The translations under genes were made by a program, and so were the position numbers. Positions 44,182-55,973 of a DNA stretch of 64,000 nucleotides are shown here, piece by piece (position 1 is the stretch's first letter; each line of letters opens with the position of its first letter). This stretch comes from Azorinus chamasolen (taxonomy: Eukaryota > Mollusca > Bivalvia > Cardiida > Solecurtidae). The stretch covers positions 67,763,472 through 67,827,471 of the forward strand of contig OY755237.1 of assembly GCA_963576725.1 (NCBI GenBank), read 5' to 3'. A model generated the notes under the pieces. That model saw only the letters and a list, made by a program, of their open reading frames with translations, had not been told where the DNA came from and searched no databases.

Positions 44182-45120
44182 ATTTATTCCATATGCCACT
44201 GCAATCTTGCCCTCCGTCTTCGATATGACCTGTTTCGTTTTATGCTTCAGAGCGAATGTGGGGAAGCGTTCTAGGAAGCAATTATTGAAATAAAACATAT
44301 ATCTAGCACAACAATTATTATCATTACCGAACACGCTAAAGAGAAAAATGTATTCACCTTTTCGTGAACGTTTCAATTTCAGTCCACATAACACAGCATT
44401 ATATAATGGAACATTGTACTTAAAATACCATAAACGGTGCAATACCAGTTCAAAACAGATGTTTATCCGTAGAAAGTCAATAGGATTACCAAACGACGAT
44501 AACATAAATCAGTTACAGCAAGCAACCTATAAACAGCATTTTAGTAAAGAGGAATTTAGATCCCATTAGGCAGCGGACTACTTAATGCAGGATGAAAGTA
44601 TTGCAGAAAACTCCCGTTGGAGCTCTCCGCATGCCTTTCACCCTGCATGAAGCTTCCACCGGTCTTATAGACCGACAATGCTATCAAATTGAGAGTCGGC
44701 TGTGCTCTAATGTAATTATCAACCTGTTTACAATTCCTTGTTTGTTGGCTTATGTGTACAGTCCAAATTAGATCTTATGGCACACCAACATAACCTACTT
44801 AAAATGTAAACAAAACATACCTGTAACGGTGGTCTTGAGAAAAATAAAAATAAAAAAATCCATACGCCCATCAAAACATAAGTAAAAACAAAACTACCCA
44901 TTCCAAATATAAAACAATAAAAACAAAACAGATTCGAACCAAACTATTATAGCGGCCACCTGGGCATTATACAGTGTTTATACCTGTAGTGTTTGTAAAC
45001 ATTGATAACAAAAGGTGTGCCATAAGATCTAATTTTACCTGTATCTTGATTTACGTCGCTTTAACAGATCAAAACAGCATTTCAGTCATATCGCGACTTA
45101 CGACACAACTCATCGCGGTC
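44182..45120. other. Intergenic with a TA-D-like element
   Basis: 44533-44690 carries TA-type inner arms (GCAGCGGACTACTTAATGCA ... CATGAAGCTTCCACCGGTC) with apex CTCCCGTTGGAG. The 113-codon - frame (44164-44505) has no motif I recognise and reaches into the end of the TA-B copy. A-rich stretch near 44840-44930. Confidence 0.45.
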
Positions 45121-45370
45121 TTAATCATTCGCTTGCTATTCACGTCAATATACATACCTATAAAGAGTGAAGACCCAGATGAGACAGCTCCTGCAGGAGC
45201 TGTCTCATCATGGTATGCACAATTTACAAGTTGATTGTGCAACCAGTGCACTCAACAGCAGTGATTGCACAGCGAAATACGTGTACACAGTGAAGATATA
45301 TGTAATTATACAACGGGGCATGGGTAAAGAAGGAGAAATGTATTTTAAAATTCAGCAAGCGAAGGGTTAA
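45121..45370 (+). mobile_element. TTAA-4 MITE, complete 250 bp
   Basis: Same length and layout as 7498-7747. The left end has changed (TTAATCATTCGCTTGC); the right end GCAAGCGAAGGGTTAA is intact. Confidence 0.92.
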
Positions 45371-45576
45371 ATAAAACGTTACACCAAACTACTTGAGAAG
45401 CACAGGATTAAAGTGTCTGTATGCTTATAAATTAACTGTAACTTCGTAATAGCATACGAGTTATGGTTCGAAACCTCCCTCTGTTATGTGATAATTGAGC
45501 TTTATTTTCACATAAACTTATCAGTTATTATAATCATTTAACAGGTTGATTTGAAACTATGACACACGCCTCAGTA

Positions 45577-45777
45577 TTAACCCTTACAACGCTAAACTTT
45601 CAAATGGAATATTCCAAAATTCAAACAGGTCAAGCTTATGGTAAATATTTAGGGTTGTTTTTTTAAGAAAATTATAACATGACAAACAGTGCACACCTTG
45701 ATGACAGGACCCTCTCATCTAGGTATACGCTGTTTGCAAATGACATTAGTCACTCGCGTTCCCAAAAGAAAGGGTTA
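45577..45777 (-). mobile_element. TTAA-5 MITE, reverse
   Basis: TTAACCCTTACAACGCTAAA ... CAAACAGTGCACACC ... AGAAAGGGTTAA. The apex half GAGGGTTCC is deleted from one arm. Confidence 0.82.
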
Positions 45778-45919
45778 ATCAACGAGCTCAACACCAAGCA
45801 CTTAAGTCAAAGCATTCATATGTTAAGCAAGGTTTGTGATCTTGTAAAACATTTGGACATAAACCGCTTGACTCTGTGTTTAACCTTTTCCCTCATATAC
45901 ACGTTTCTTCACACCTTCA

Positions 45920-46150
45920 TTAACCCATTCCACGATATTGACGACTTTTGACGACTCTGTAAAAGTCACTTTGTGAAACCATTGTGATAAATAGAGCATT
46001 TTCTCCTATAGGAGCAAAATTTTTAATGCTCTATTTATCACAATGGTTTCAAACCACATAATTCTTAGTTTCCTTTTCTCGAGTTAATGCTCCTTGTCGG
46101 TAGATTTATTCTAGATTGTATCTAAAAATAGCCTATGGGGTAATGGGTTA
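45920..46150. mobile_element. TTAA-2 MITE, complete
   Basis: TTAACCCATTCCACGATATT to GGGGTAATGGGTTAA; apex CTCCTATAGGAGCAAAATTT with a small insertion in the right arm. A TTAA-1 start (45879-45919) is directly upstream and its remainder follows at 46147, so this copy may be inserted into a TTAA-1. Confidence 0.85.
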
Positions 46151-46613
46151 ACAGAGTATATCCAGATTAGACGGCTCCTGTTTTAGATAGATCTGATCCT
46201 ACAGTTTTTGTCTGTGCAACTTTTTCCGTTGAAACGTTTACCTCATAAACATTGCGTGAATGAATAATGTTTATGCCTGAAGTGATCAATCCATGCAAAC
46301 TTGTTCTTTAGCGAAAGGGTTAACCCACTTGAAGTAATGCGTCGTTTGAAGTATTAGAATACAGGAATATGTATTGTTCAAGCACAGCGATTGAAGAACG
46401 CGGAAACATTGTTGATCAAATTGATATGTCGTGGAGGTTTCGATGTATACAAGTATCAGACACGCTAGGGAACTGTATTATGTTTCAAGCACTGGGCCAA
46501 CCTAAGCATATTCTATTCTAAATTACCACGTTATTCGGAATTTTAAGATAATATGTCCTGCAATTTGAAATTTGTTGTTCAAGATGTAAGTGATGCTGTT
46601 CATATATACTGGT
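46151..46613. other. Intergenic, TTAA-1 scrap then unrecognised sequence
   Basis: 46147-46322 keeps part of a TTAA-1/TTAA-type element (GATTAGACGGCTCC ... GCGAAAGGGTTAA). No gene seen beyond it. Confidence 0.5.
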
Positions 46614-46925
46614 TAACCGTTAGCCTGCTATGGGGGATGAGTGAATACCTATGCAAACAGTTTGGATCCAGATGAGACGCCGAGTAACTCGGCGTCTCAT
46701 CAGGATCCAAACTGTTTGATACCCTGATTTCGATGTTTGAACAAACAGTATTAAACCCTTACCCTGCTGTGCGAATAATTAACGTCTGCTCTAAATTGGA
46801 TCTGTTCAAATCTGACAGTAAGTTTTTTAAGAAACTATTGACCGAGTGTCAAAGTGTTTGGATCCTGATAAGATACCGGGTTACTCTGCGTCTCGTCTAC
46901 ATCCAAACTATTTGCAAATTCGAGT
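46614..46925. mobile_element. Two TTAA-3 cores
   Basis: 46655-46720 is a perfect palindrome GTTTGGATCCAGATGAGACG ... GAGTAACTCGGCGTCTCATC. A second, diverged core lies at 46855-46915 (GGATCCTGATAAGATACCGG). Open frames across them are artefacts. Confidence 0.8.
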
Positions 46926-47352
46926 CAGATTGCGGACAGATAATGGTTAAGAAATTAGCTCACTGTAAAATATATTACGATAATATCAACAAAGCGTATC
47001 GTAAGATGTTACCCGAACATTCTGACGTGAAAACCTAAGAAACATATGCAATAAATTATACATTCGTTTATTTTCTGTTTCTGAAAACCTTTGCTAAGAT
47101 CGTAGAAATATTTAGTTATATTATCTTATATAACGACATGTATACGTTTCCTTAGAACCAATTCATATATGTGTGTCTAGTATACAGTGTAGGCCAGATC
47201 AAAGTGCTCAGAAGGAGCTCCTTGATCCGAGACTGCACTATTTGCTTCACATGTTATTTCCCAGTGGGCACATGACAAATACTGTAGAAACACTCCTTCA
47301 AATGAAATATAGATAAAATATATTTTTTGAATAGTTCACAGGAGATTTCAGG

Positions 47353-47581
47353 TTAACCCATTTCCTCATATTGACGATTTTTGACGACTCTGTAAAAGTC
47401 ACTGTGTGAAACCATTGTGATAAATAGAGCATTTGCTCCTATAGGAGCAAATGCTCTATTTATCACAATGATTTCAAACTACAAAATTCAAAACATTTTC
47501 TTTTCTCTAGTTAATACTCCTTTTCATTAGAATTATTCAGAGAGATTGTATCTAAAAATAGCCTATGAGGTAATTGGTTAA
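47353..47581. mobile_element. TTAA-2 MITE, complete
   Basis: TTAACCCATTTCCTCATATT to ATGAGGTAATTGGTTAA; intact palindrome around TTGCTCCTATAGGAGCAA. Confidence 0.9.
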
Positions 47582-48082
47582 AGTGGGTTATAGTTAACGC
47601 AATGTATCCCGCTAATCCGGACACTCAAATAAGTTTCATTATTATCAAACCATTGACCGAATGCCAAACAGCTTAGATGCTGATGAGAGGCTGGGTAACT
47701 CCGCTTCTCGTCTTGACACAAGCTGTTTGCAGATGCCATTCAGTTAGCACTTAGCATGACAAGAGTTATATTCTCATTTCTTTAACAATCGAGTAATTTA
47801 ATCAAGTAGAATGCACACTGATACTTTCATTCACATTTATTCTGATTATTTCACCAAGGCAAGTGTAAGTAAATACAATACAAGTAAATCTATAAGAGAA
47901 TAAGAGAATTCTCGTTTTTCTATTGAGTTCATTTTCTGTGCAGTTCCTTGTAATGCATACGCAATGTCCCGGGGGAATACAGTTCTTGAGATCAATGCTA
48001 GCATCATATACCGAACACAGGTTCCAGTATCAAACCGGTTTTGGAAACCTGATTTCCATAAGTATTTTTCGGACAGGCAAAC
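47582..48082. other. Intergenic with a TTAA-3 core
   Basis: 47660-47735 is a diverged TTAA-3 palindrome (GATGCTGATGAGAGGCTGGG). The rest is unrecognised. Confidence 0.45.
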
Positions 48083-48227
48083 TTAACCATTTACTCCATA
48101 AATACGTCTTTCTATGCCTTTGTAAACAGAGTAGACCCTGATCAGATGGCTCCTAGAGGAGCGGCCTGATCAGGGTCTACTCTGTTTGCAAAGGTATAGA
48201 AATGCGTATTTATGGAGTTATTGGTTA
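48083..48227. mobile_element. TTAA-1 short form, palindromic end to end
   Basis: 145 bp: TTAACCATTTACTCCATAAA and TTTATGGAGTTATTGGTTAA are mirror ends, and the arms continue through GAGTAGACCCTGATCAGATG to the apex CTCCTAGAGGAG. Unlike the 230-260-bp TTAA-1 copies it has no asymmetric tail. Confidence 0.88.
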
Positions 48228-48341
48228 AAAGCAGGTGTTAGCTTAATGCAGAACGAAAGGAATGCACAGAGCTCATGATGATATCTCAGCATAACGTTCA
48301 TCCTATACACAGGGTGCCTTGGTATTATTAGAAACTATAGA

Positions 48342-48480
48342 ATCGATTATATCTATACAAGTCCATTAGCAAACAGAGTCAACCCTAATTAGACGGCTCC
48401 TATAGGAGCCGTCTGGTATTGGGTCTACTCTGTTTGCACATGCGCCAAAATGCGTTTATATATGAAGAGAAGGGTTAATA
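48342..48480 (-). mobile_element. TTAA-1 MITE, partial, reverse
   Basis: GCAAACAGAGTCAACCCTAA ... apex GGCTCCTATAGGAGCC ... ATGAAGAGAAGGGTTAA. The outer left tail is short. Confidence 0.75.
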
Positions 48481-48509
48481 CCTTATATTCTGTTTCTTGA
48501 CCGCTTTAG

Positions 48510-48584
48510 ATGCAGGAGTTGTCTCATCTGGGTCTTCACTATTTACAGGTAGGTATATTGACGTGAATAGCAAGCGAAGGGTTA
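48510..48584 (-). mobile_element. TTAA-4 fragment
   Basis: GCAGGAGTTGTCTCATCTGG ... ATTGACGTGAATAGCAAGCG-AAGGGTTAA: one arm and end only. Confidence 0.8.
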
Positions 48585-48658
48585 AAAAAAGAGTTGGAGG
48601 CAGGTGACTCCTGAATTCTAAGTGAAAGACAAACAGAAAGCTTGACTTTTACCCTTCA

Positions 48659-48885
48659 TTAACTCATTCTCCCCTACTGACGCCTTTTTACGCCTCTGTA
48701 AAACATTTATTGAAACCATTGTGATAAATAGAGCATTTGCTCCATAGGAGCAAATGCTCTATTTGTCGCAATTGTTTCAAAACTACACAATTCTAAAATT
48801 CTTCATTTCTATAGTTAATGCTCCTTTTCGGTAGATTAATTCAAAAGGGTTAGGACTAAAATTAGTCTAGGAGGGAATAAGTTAT
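48659..48885. mobile_element. TTAA-2 MITE
   Basis: TTAACTCATTCTCCCCTACT left; AGCATTTGCTCCATAGGAGC core; right TTAA has mutated to GTTATG. Confidence 0.82.
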
Positions 48886-48898
48886 GTTGTCATCTGTC

Positions 48899-49130
48899 TT
48901 AACCGTTTACTTCATGAATATTAATGTAAGAAATAATAACATCATGAATATTAGTTACATTAATTGTTATCACAGCATATGAACAATGGAAGTTTTGGCC
49001 ATGGCAGAAACTGTAGAATCATATGTTTACTATATTATCAGCAAACAGAGCAGATCCGGTAGGAGCAATCTGATCAGTGTCTGCTCTGTATGAAAGGCAT
49101 AGCAAGACATATTCGTGGATTAAAGGTTTA
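48899..49130 (-). mobile_element. TTAA-1 MITE, reverse
   Basis: TTAACCGTTTACTTCATGAA ... GCCATGGCAGAAACTGTAGA ... GATCCGGTAGGAGCAATCTG; the right end is eroded. Confidence 0.72.
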
Positions 49131-49964
49131 AACATCGACATTGATACTAATTTGAAAACCTCATTGATCTTCATTTATATCTGAGCCCTATCCGCGACCT
49201 GAAACTCACATTTGCAAATAGCTTGGGTCCAGATGAGACGCCGAGTAACTGGGCGTTTCGTCAGGATCCAAGCTGCTTGACACACGATTAAGAGTTACAC
49301 AAAATATTTTTCAAATAGTAAGAAGTAAAGATTGAACTAGATCCAGGTTTGAGGAGACATCATAAATTATTTTCCCAGTAGAGTAAGGGTTAAGCAGTTT
49401 ATACCAGTGATCAGTGATTCCCGTGCTGAGTGCTACAGATTTGATAAACAACCGTAAAACAAAGCCGTAAAGAAGATTGAAACTATAAAATTTTCAATTT
49501 CAAATTTTCGTTGATTCAGAGCATCTAAAACAGGTTTGTTTTCGTTAATTGAATCTCTGTGTCATTGGACTTTATTATGAATCCGTTTATTATTGAATTA
49601 CGAATAAGGAAAAATCTTCAACAACTACTCACGAATGTTTCATTTCAATCTGTGTAAAGACGCGTGTGTACTTGATTCAATGAAAAGCTAATCAGTCATC
49701 GTGTCTTCGGCGAAATATATTGATGATGTTAAACCTGGAGTCGGGGTTACTTGTCAAAGCATTGTTTTCTTTTGTATAAAACTCAATATTGTATTTTGGG
49801 GGGATAGTAATAGGATGAAGTGTGTATCCTTTTGAAATGGTAGAAAATCTTAATTTTGGTGGGTTTCATTCTTCAAACATTATAATTGGTTCTTATTGAC
49901 AATCGGGTATACTACACGGAATACTGCATAGTCTCCAATAAACACTGTCGATGCGTTACATCCT
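49131..49964. other. Intergenic, one TTAA-3 core, no gene seen
   Basis: 49200-49280 has a TTAA-3 palindrome (AGCTTGGGTCCAGATGAGAC). 49380-49964 is AT-rich and unrecognised. Confidence 0.5.
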
Positions 49965-50214
49965 TTAACCCTTCTCTTGCTGAATTTTAAAATACATTTC
50001 TCCTTCTTTACCCATGCCCTGTTGTATAATTACATATATCTTCACTGTGTACACGTATTTCGCTGTGCAATCACTGCTGTGGAGTGCACTGGTTCCACAA
50101 TCAACTTGTAAATAGTGCAGACCCTGATGAGACAGCTCCTGCAGGAGCTGTTTCATCTGGGTCTTCACTATTTACAGGTAGGTATATTGACGTAAACAGC
50201 AAGCGAAGGGTTAA
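49965..50214 (-). mobile_element. TTAA-4 MITE, complete 250 bp, reverse
   Basis: TTAACCCTTCTCTTGCTGAA to AACAGCAAGCGAAGGGTTAA. Its right TTAA (50211-50214) is also the left TTAA of the next element. Confidence 0.92.
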
Positions 50215-50417
50215 CACATTCCCACCTAGGGATGCATTTTGTTTCCTCTATAAAAGTCACATTTTGAAACCATTGTGATGAACAGAGTAGTTGCTTTATT
50301 TATCACAAAAATTTCAAAATTATTCTAAAATTCTCCCTTTCTATAGTTAATGCCCCTTTTCGGTAGAATTATTTAAAGGGACTGGAGCTAAAAATAGACT
50401 AGAAGGGAATGGTTTAA
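50211..50417. mobile_element. TTAA-2 MITE abutting TTAA-4
   Basis: TTAACACATTCCCACCTAGG to AGAAGGGAATGGTTTAA; one arm of the palindrome is largely deleted. Shares a single TTAA with the preceding element. Confidence 0.8.
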
Positions 50418-50654
50418 AGGAGCTCCTTGCATTTTGTACACAAACGGTTAGTTAAGGCAGAATAAAACCAGTGCAGAAAAATCCAGGCCTCTGGGAGCTT
50501 TCTGCATTGCATTCAGTCTCCATTAAGCTATCTCCGGAAGTTAGGACGTTTATAAGTGTGAGGTGATTAATAATAAAATACGGTATGGATGAAATAAACA
50601 TTATAATCAATTTTACAGTAAGATATCTTTGATATGAATTAGTTATTGTATAGT

Positions 50655-50780
50655 TTTGAAATCATTGTGATAAACAGAGCATTTGCTTCTATGGAGCAAA
50701 TGCTCTATTTATCAACCTTGTTTAAAACAAGTGACTTTTACAGAGGAACCAACAGGCATCAATGTGAATGGGGTGGATTA
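50655..50780. mobile_element. TTAA-2 core fragment
   Basis: TTGAAATCATTGTGATAAAC, AGCATTTGCTTCTATGGAGC and AACAAGTGACTTTTACAGAG; ends missing. Confidence 0.75.
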
Positions 50781-51611
50781 ATTCTGGGTGACATTCAAAC
50801 TGCACCAAACAAAACCACCTGGCTAAAAGGATCATGACGATGTAGCAGTTGTAAAATATTACAAAAGAGTATAAAAATGGAATAAGAAGTTAGGCACGAA
50901 AATTGGAAATGACATACGAAAGTATAGAGTAACACCAGGGACCATGCTTATAAAGCTTTTTAGTTGAGTTTGAGTTCATTCTCAAGTTTTTGATTGGTCA
51001 GATTTGAGCCTTTATAAACATGGATACAGAAGCATAAATAAAAATGCGCGATCAAATATACACACACGACCTACATATAACTGATCATTGCATGTTCCAG
51101 ACCAATATAATATTAGCAATACCGTAAAACAAAATCGCAAACCTTTTTGGTTGAGTTTGAAAGCATTCCTAAGCATCTTATTGGCCAGATGTTGAGCAAG
51201 ATGTGGGTCTAATCTGATTGCAAATGCTTAGTATCTACTCAGCTTCAGATCTTGATGCATTAAATATTTGTGTGACGTTTCATTAATATCCGTAAAATAG
51301 TTTTTTTCCCGAGTAAATGACGAACAAACAAAATGTTGACGGACGAACGGACGGGTGAACAAACGGACGGACGGACAGGATCACTCCAATATACGATCAT
51401 ATGTGTTAGGTGGGCTTATAAAAAGCCGATACTATATTTATGATATCATTATTTCTTATATAAATAAACATGAGGTAAAGGGTAAACCCAGAAAACACGT
51501 GTAGTTTTTATTATCACCCTCATGATGTATGTGTATATAAACAGAGTTGTTTGTCTACATTGTTTACTTGAATCATGTTCTACATTGATACCCATTTCTC
51601 CGTATCATTTA
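50781..51611. other. Intergenic with L1p scrap and GGAC run
   Basis: 50944-51020 is an L1p half (TTTTTGATTGGTCAGATTTG). 51338-51377 is a short ACGG/GGAC repeat. No gene seen. Confidence 0.5.
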
Positions 51612-51821
51612 CAGTAGAACCCCTCTAATGCGACCACTTGATAAATACACATACAGTAGTTGTCTTTATAAGCAGGTGGTTGCTTAATGCAGGGCAAAAG
51701 TAATGCAGAAAGCTCCTCTAGGAGCTTTCTGCATTACTTTTGCCCTGCATTAAGCTACCAACTGCATCTAGCACCAAGAATTATTATTCTTTTAGGTGGT
51801 CGCATTAGCGGGGTTTTACTG
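51612..51821. mobile_element. TA-B palindromic MITE, full length
   Basis: CAGTAGAACCCCTCTAATGC to GCGGGGTTTTACTG with TA on both sides; perfect apex AAAGCTCCTCTAGGAGCTTT. Confidence 0.9.
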
Positions 51822-51899
51822 TACTTTAAAACATTAACTGAATATGCAAAGCTGATTGATCCATCATAGCAATAGAGTCCATTCAGTATGAAAATGTAT

Positions 51900-52719
51900 A
51901 AATGGCAAGATGCTTTGGAATCGCGAACAGTGCAGACCCTGATATGTACTGACTGATTTTTAAAACGGCATACGAATATATGGTGGTTTTTTTTGTGGCA
52001 GAAATTAGTATCATATCTCTATAATTCTATAAGCAAACAGAGCAGACCCTGATCGTACTACTTCTGTATGAATTTACGCAGTTTGCAAAGGCTTCAATAG
52101 GCCTCTATATCAGGTAAAGGGTTAAACAGTTACTGCCAGATCAATTATAATGTCATAAGCATACACAACAGACCCTGATCAGACAGATACTACAGGAGCC
52201 GTCTGATCGCGGTATATTCTGTTTGCAAAGAAGTGGAAAAGCGTTTATATGACGAAAAAGAAACAAACGAAACATCCATTTGTTCTCTACTGTTTCTAAA
52301 TTGAACAAGACAACGCTCTTAAAGCATTAGTATTTATGCCATCTTCAGTAACAGACAGCAGGTCTCGTGGGGACATTGTGTATGTATTGTAGACAATACA
52401 AATCATAACATGTTGGACATGACATTTTACTACACCAACCATTTACCTCATAGTGACGAAACGCCTTTTGCTGCTTTCACAAACACAGTAGACCACAATA
52501 AGACGGTTCCTGTAGGAGCCGTCAGGACGGAATCTGCTCTATGTGCCTTTACAAACAAAGTATACTCCTATAGGAGCCGCCTGGTCAAGATCTACTCTAT
52601 TTGCTTATGGAACAAAATAGAACTTATTCTAAAGTTTCTATTATGGCCAAAAGTTCCCTAGTTTATGTACCAATATAAAGATGAAATCAATAAATATTCA
52701 TGGACTGATATAATCTTAC
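51900..52719. mobile_element. Cluster of broken TTAA-1 copies
   Basis: Successive TTAA-1 cores at about 52030-52120, 52160-52235 and 52480-52600 (the last with two cores in tandem, GTTCCTGTAGGAGCC and ACTCCTATAGGAGCC). No gene. Confidence 0.7.
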
Positions 52720-52943
52720 TTAATCCTGTCCTTCATATAAACGTGTTTTCACGCATTTGCAAACAGAGTAGATCAAGATCAACCGTCTGATCAGGATCTG
52801 CTATGTTTGTTGATGGAATTCGGCAAATATGTTTCTTTGCTTTCTCAAATGGCTACAAGGTTCTACCTTCCATATATTGTTTTCATGAAAAGTAGGGAAA
52901 AGTATTGGCATTAGAGATAAATGTAGAACAGGGAAAGGGTTAA
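52720..52943 (+). mobile_element. TTAA-1 MITE, ACGCATTTGC subtype
   Basis: TTAATCCTGTCCTTCATATA to ACAGGGAAAGGGTTAA; the apex is deleted (GATCAAGATCAACCGTCTGA). Confidence 0.8.
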
Positions 52944-53021
52944 TTATTCATGAGATAATGAGCTAAATAGACTTTATCAAACGACATAGCCATTAGTACT
53001 TCGTCTAGTGCCAATGACATA

Positions 53022-53217
53022 CAGTTAACCACTCTAAAACGGACGGTTAATTTAGTATTAATATCGGTCTTGGATACAGGTGGCAGTTTAATACACGGTG
53101 AACAGCATACAGAAAGTTCCTCTAGGAGCTTTCTGCATGACTTTCACCCTACATTAAGCAAAAAGTAGTATCTAAATTCCTCTCCACTAGAATTCGGATT
53201 TAGAGGGGTTTTACTGT
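53022..53217. mobile_element. TA-D palindromic MITE, full length
   Basis: CAGTTAACCACTCTAAAACG to GGATTTAGAGGGGTTTTACT-G; TA-flanked; apex AAAGTTCCTCTAGGAGCTTT. Confidence 0.85.
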
Positions 53218-53889
53218 ATTTCAGACCTTGACGAGGGATCACTGATCTTACTCAACATTATGACCCACTGTACACTTATCATGTAACGAAGTCTGAATAG
53301 TCGTCTTTACCATTTATCTCATGCATATTTATATATGAATTCCTGATTTCATGAATATTCATTGAATGGGGTTTTCAGAACAGCCAAAGATTGTAAGGCC
53401 ATTTCAGAGACTGTGGGATCTGACTTTATCAATATTAATTTTGTTTCATTTATAATCTTAATTGTATATTGTAAAAGGGAATGTTTTAATACGAAATAAA
53501 GTTGTAAAATCAGATACGTACATACGATTCCATACCGTGCAGATCCTGATCAGACGGTTGCTACAGAAATGTGCTGATCTAGGTCTACTTTCTTTGAAAA
53601 GGTGTTAATATGCGTATGTGTATTCTGTTTCGTTTCATTTCTCTGTTCTTTCCCGATTCAACATATACTTTTGCATTTCAACATTTCATTATATCTTGAA
53701 ATGTTTGTAATTTTATGAACAAATGCTTTTGTGAAGCAATATATTCCAAGGAGGGGAATATAATAAGCTCTTAGCTTTCATTCCAATCCTTCATTGATGC
53801 ATGTTGTTTATTTCAGTATTAAATATGTTTAAACCAATATGCTTATCTATTGAATAAAGAGTGTAATTTATCGGCAGAACTCCCAAGAT

Positions 53890-54612
53890 CAACTAGTATG
53901 CCCACACTGTTTTCAGTCACACTGTTGCCACCGAGTGATGCACTTACACTATTTGCCATTGACTGGTGCAGCGCCCCTGTTTGCCGTCGACTGGTACACT
54001 TACACTGTTTGCCATTGACTGGTGCAGCGCCCCTGTTTTTCGTCGACTGATACACTTACACTGTTTGCCAGTGACTGATGCACCGCCCCCGTTTGCCGTC
54101 GACTGAAACACTTACACTGTTTGCCTTTGACTGGTGCACCGCCACTGCTTGCCGTTGACTGGTACATTTACACTGTTTGCCATTGACTGGTGCACCGCCA
54201 CTGTTTGCCGTTGACTGGCATACCAACACGGTTTGCCATGGACTGGTACGCCCACACTGTTTCCCATTGACTAATACGCCCACACTGTTTCCCGTCGACT
54301 GGTATGTCCACATTGTTTGCCGTCAACTAGCACGCTCACACTGGTTGCCATCAACTGGTACGCCCACACTGTTTGCCGATGACTGGTACGCACATACTGT
54401 TTGCTGTTGACTGGTACACCAACACTGTTAGCCTTTGGCTGGTATGCCAATACTGTTTGCCTTCACCTGGTACACCAACTCTGTTTGCCGTTGAATAGTA
54501 TGCCAACACAGTTTGCCGTTGACTGATACGCCCATTCTCACTGTTTGTCGTGAACTGGTACGCCCACATTGTTTTCCATTGACTAGTACGCCTACACTGT
54601 CGACTGGGACGC
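53890..54612. repeat. 28-bp satellite, about 25 units
   Basis: Unit ACACTGTTTGCCGTTGACTG + GTACGCCC with variants (CCATTGAC, CCGTCGAC, GCAGCGCC). The first third also shows a 56-bp pattern of alternating unit types. Stops are rare in several frames on both strands, so 66-85-codon repetitive frames appear on each strand; since 28 is not a multiple of 3 they repeat every 84 bp. No start, splice or non-repeat coding context. Confidence 0.93.
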
Positions 54613-55430
54613 TATCACTATGAAGAAACATATGACATTTGCTTGAAGAAAAGAAAAGCAATGCCATTAGGTTTGTGTAGGAAGGAACAGTGCCATCAAC
54701 ATACCAAAGGAGTTTTAGACATTGTTTTTGAACTACACTAAGCAGCCAACTTCAGTAACAATATTTCACAAAGAGCTAAAAAAAAAAAAAGAATTGAAAG
54801 AAAAAGTGTTGAAAGCAAAGAAAAGTGGATTGTCTCAATCGCGGTGAAAATTTTGAAACAACATCTCGACCATGCATACTTTATCGAAACTTTGTTTCTT
54901 TAATTATGTATTGGAGATGGCGGAAATGTTACGTTCAAAATTAAATCAACGACTCTCTGGTAAATTACTTGTGTCGGTCTTGGCTGCACAAAGGAAACAA
55001 GCAAATACTGGAGCGAATCACCAGTAAATCAAATTAACAAAGCATCTTCAAACAAGATTTTGAAAAATAGCTGTCAAGTGGTGAAATTGATTTCAACCAT
55101 TTAACATTTAGAAAATAGTTATGATGTAACAAATTACAAGCTCGTGAGAACAATATACATGTATGTGGGGTTTAGGCACACAATGTAGATCGAGATGGGA
55201 TGGTTCCTAAAGAATTGTTTGTTGAACCAATCGATGTCAATGTTTCATACCAGCATATATACTAGTATATATATTAATTCCGGTGCACTATCATCATGAA
55301 TCACAATTCAATTTGGACTGGTTTACCAAAGATAATATGAGATGAAATGAGACAAACGACATGTTTAATGTGCATATTCAAAATAAAACAGCATATGGTT
55401 TTAACCCTTCTCCTACCAACACATTTACGA
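54613..55430. other. Intergenic, no gene seen
   Basis: Includes an A-tract (54779-54790). Unrecognised otherwise. Confidence 0.45.
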
Positions 55431-55654
55431 ACACGTTGAATCCAGATGCGGCCTAGTGTAATTCGGCGTCTTAATCAGGATCCAATCTGTTTGGCACTCG
55501 TTTGATAGTTGATCAAAAGCTTGATTGAATCGGAAGTAGTCAATATTGAGCCAGGTCAAATTTGTTTAGAAAATATTTTTTACAGTTGGATAAGGGTTAA
55601 TATCCAATTAAGCCTAGATTCCAAGCCCATATGTAGGTTTGAACCTGTTTACAT

Positions 55655-55717
55655 TAACCGTTTCCCTGTTTACATTAACCGTTTCCCTGTTTACATTAAC
55701 CGTTTCCCTCATTATAA
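55655..55717 (+). repeat. 21-bp triplication at a TTAA-1 end
   Basis: TGTTTACATTAACCGTTTCC occurs three times in tandem. The last copy continues into a TTAA-1 element (CTCATTATAAACCC ... GGAAGGGGTTTAA, to about 55900) whose palindrome is mostly deleted. Confidence 0.85.
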
Positions 55718-55973
55718 ACCCTTTTAACGCATTTGCAAACAGAGTAGATCCAAATGCTAATGGAATTTGATAGATGTGTTTCTTTACTTTCTGAAATGGC
55801 TACAATGCTCAATCTTCCATATTTCATTATAACTATTTCGTCCATAAATATTCACTATGTATTGAAATTTGGAATAAACACAGAACATGGAAGGGGTTTA
55901 ACCATTGTCATGTTGGTAAACTTATATCTGCCAAAATTCTGATCTGTTGCAGTTTTGCTTACCCTTCAATCTA

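Noticed and set aside
44164..44505. 113-codon - strand frame
   Set aside because: Its 3' part lies in the terminus of a TA-B element, and the remainder shows no motif or splice evidence.
44925..44960. GATTCGAACC resembling a tRNA T-arm
   Set aside because: No matching acceptor stem, D-arm or anticodon arm could be drawn on either strand.
53843..54667. Repetitive-protein gene in the 28-bp array
   Set aside because: Open frames occur on both strands, shift between phases, and lack any non-repeat coding sequence or plausible start and splice sites.
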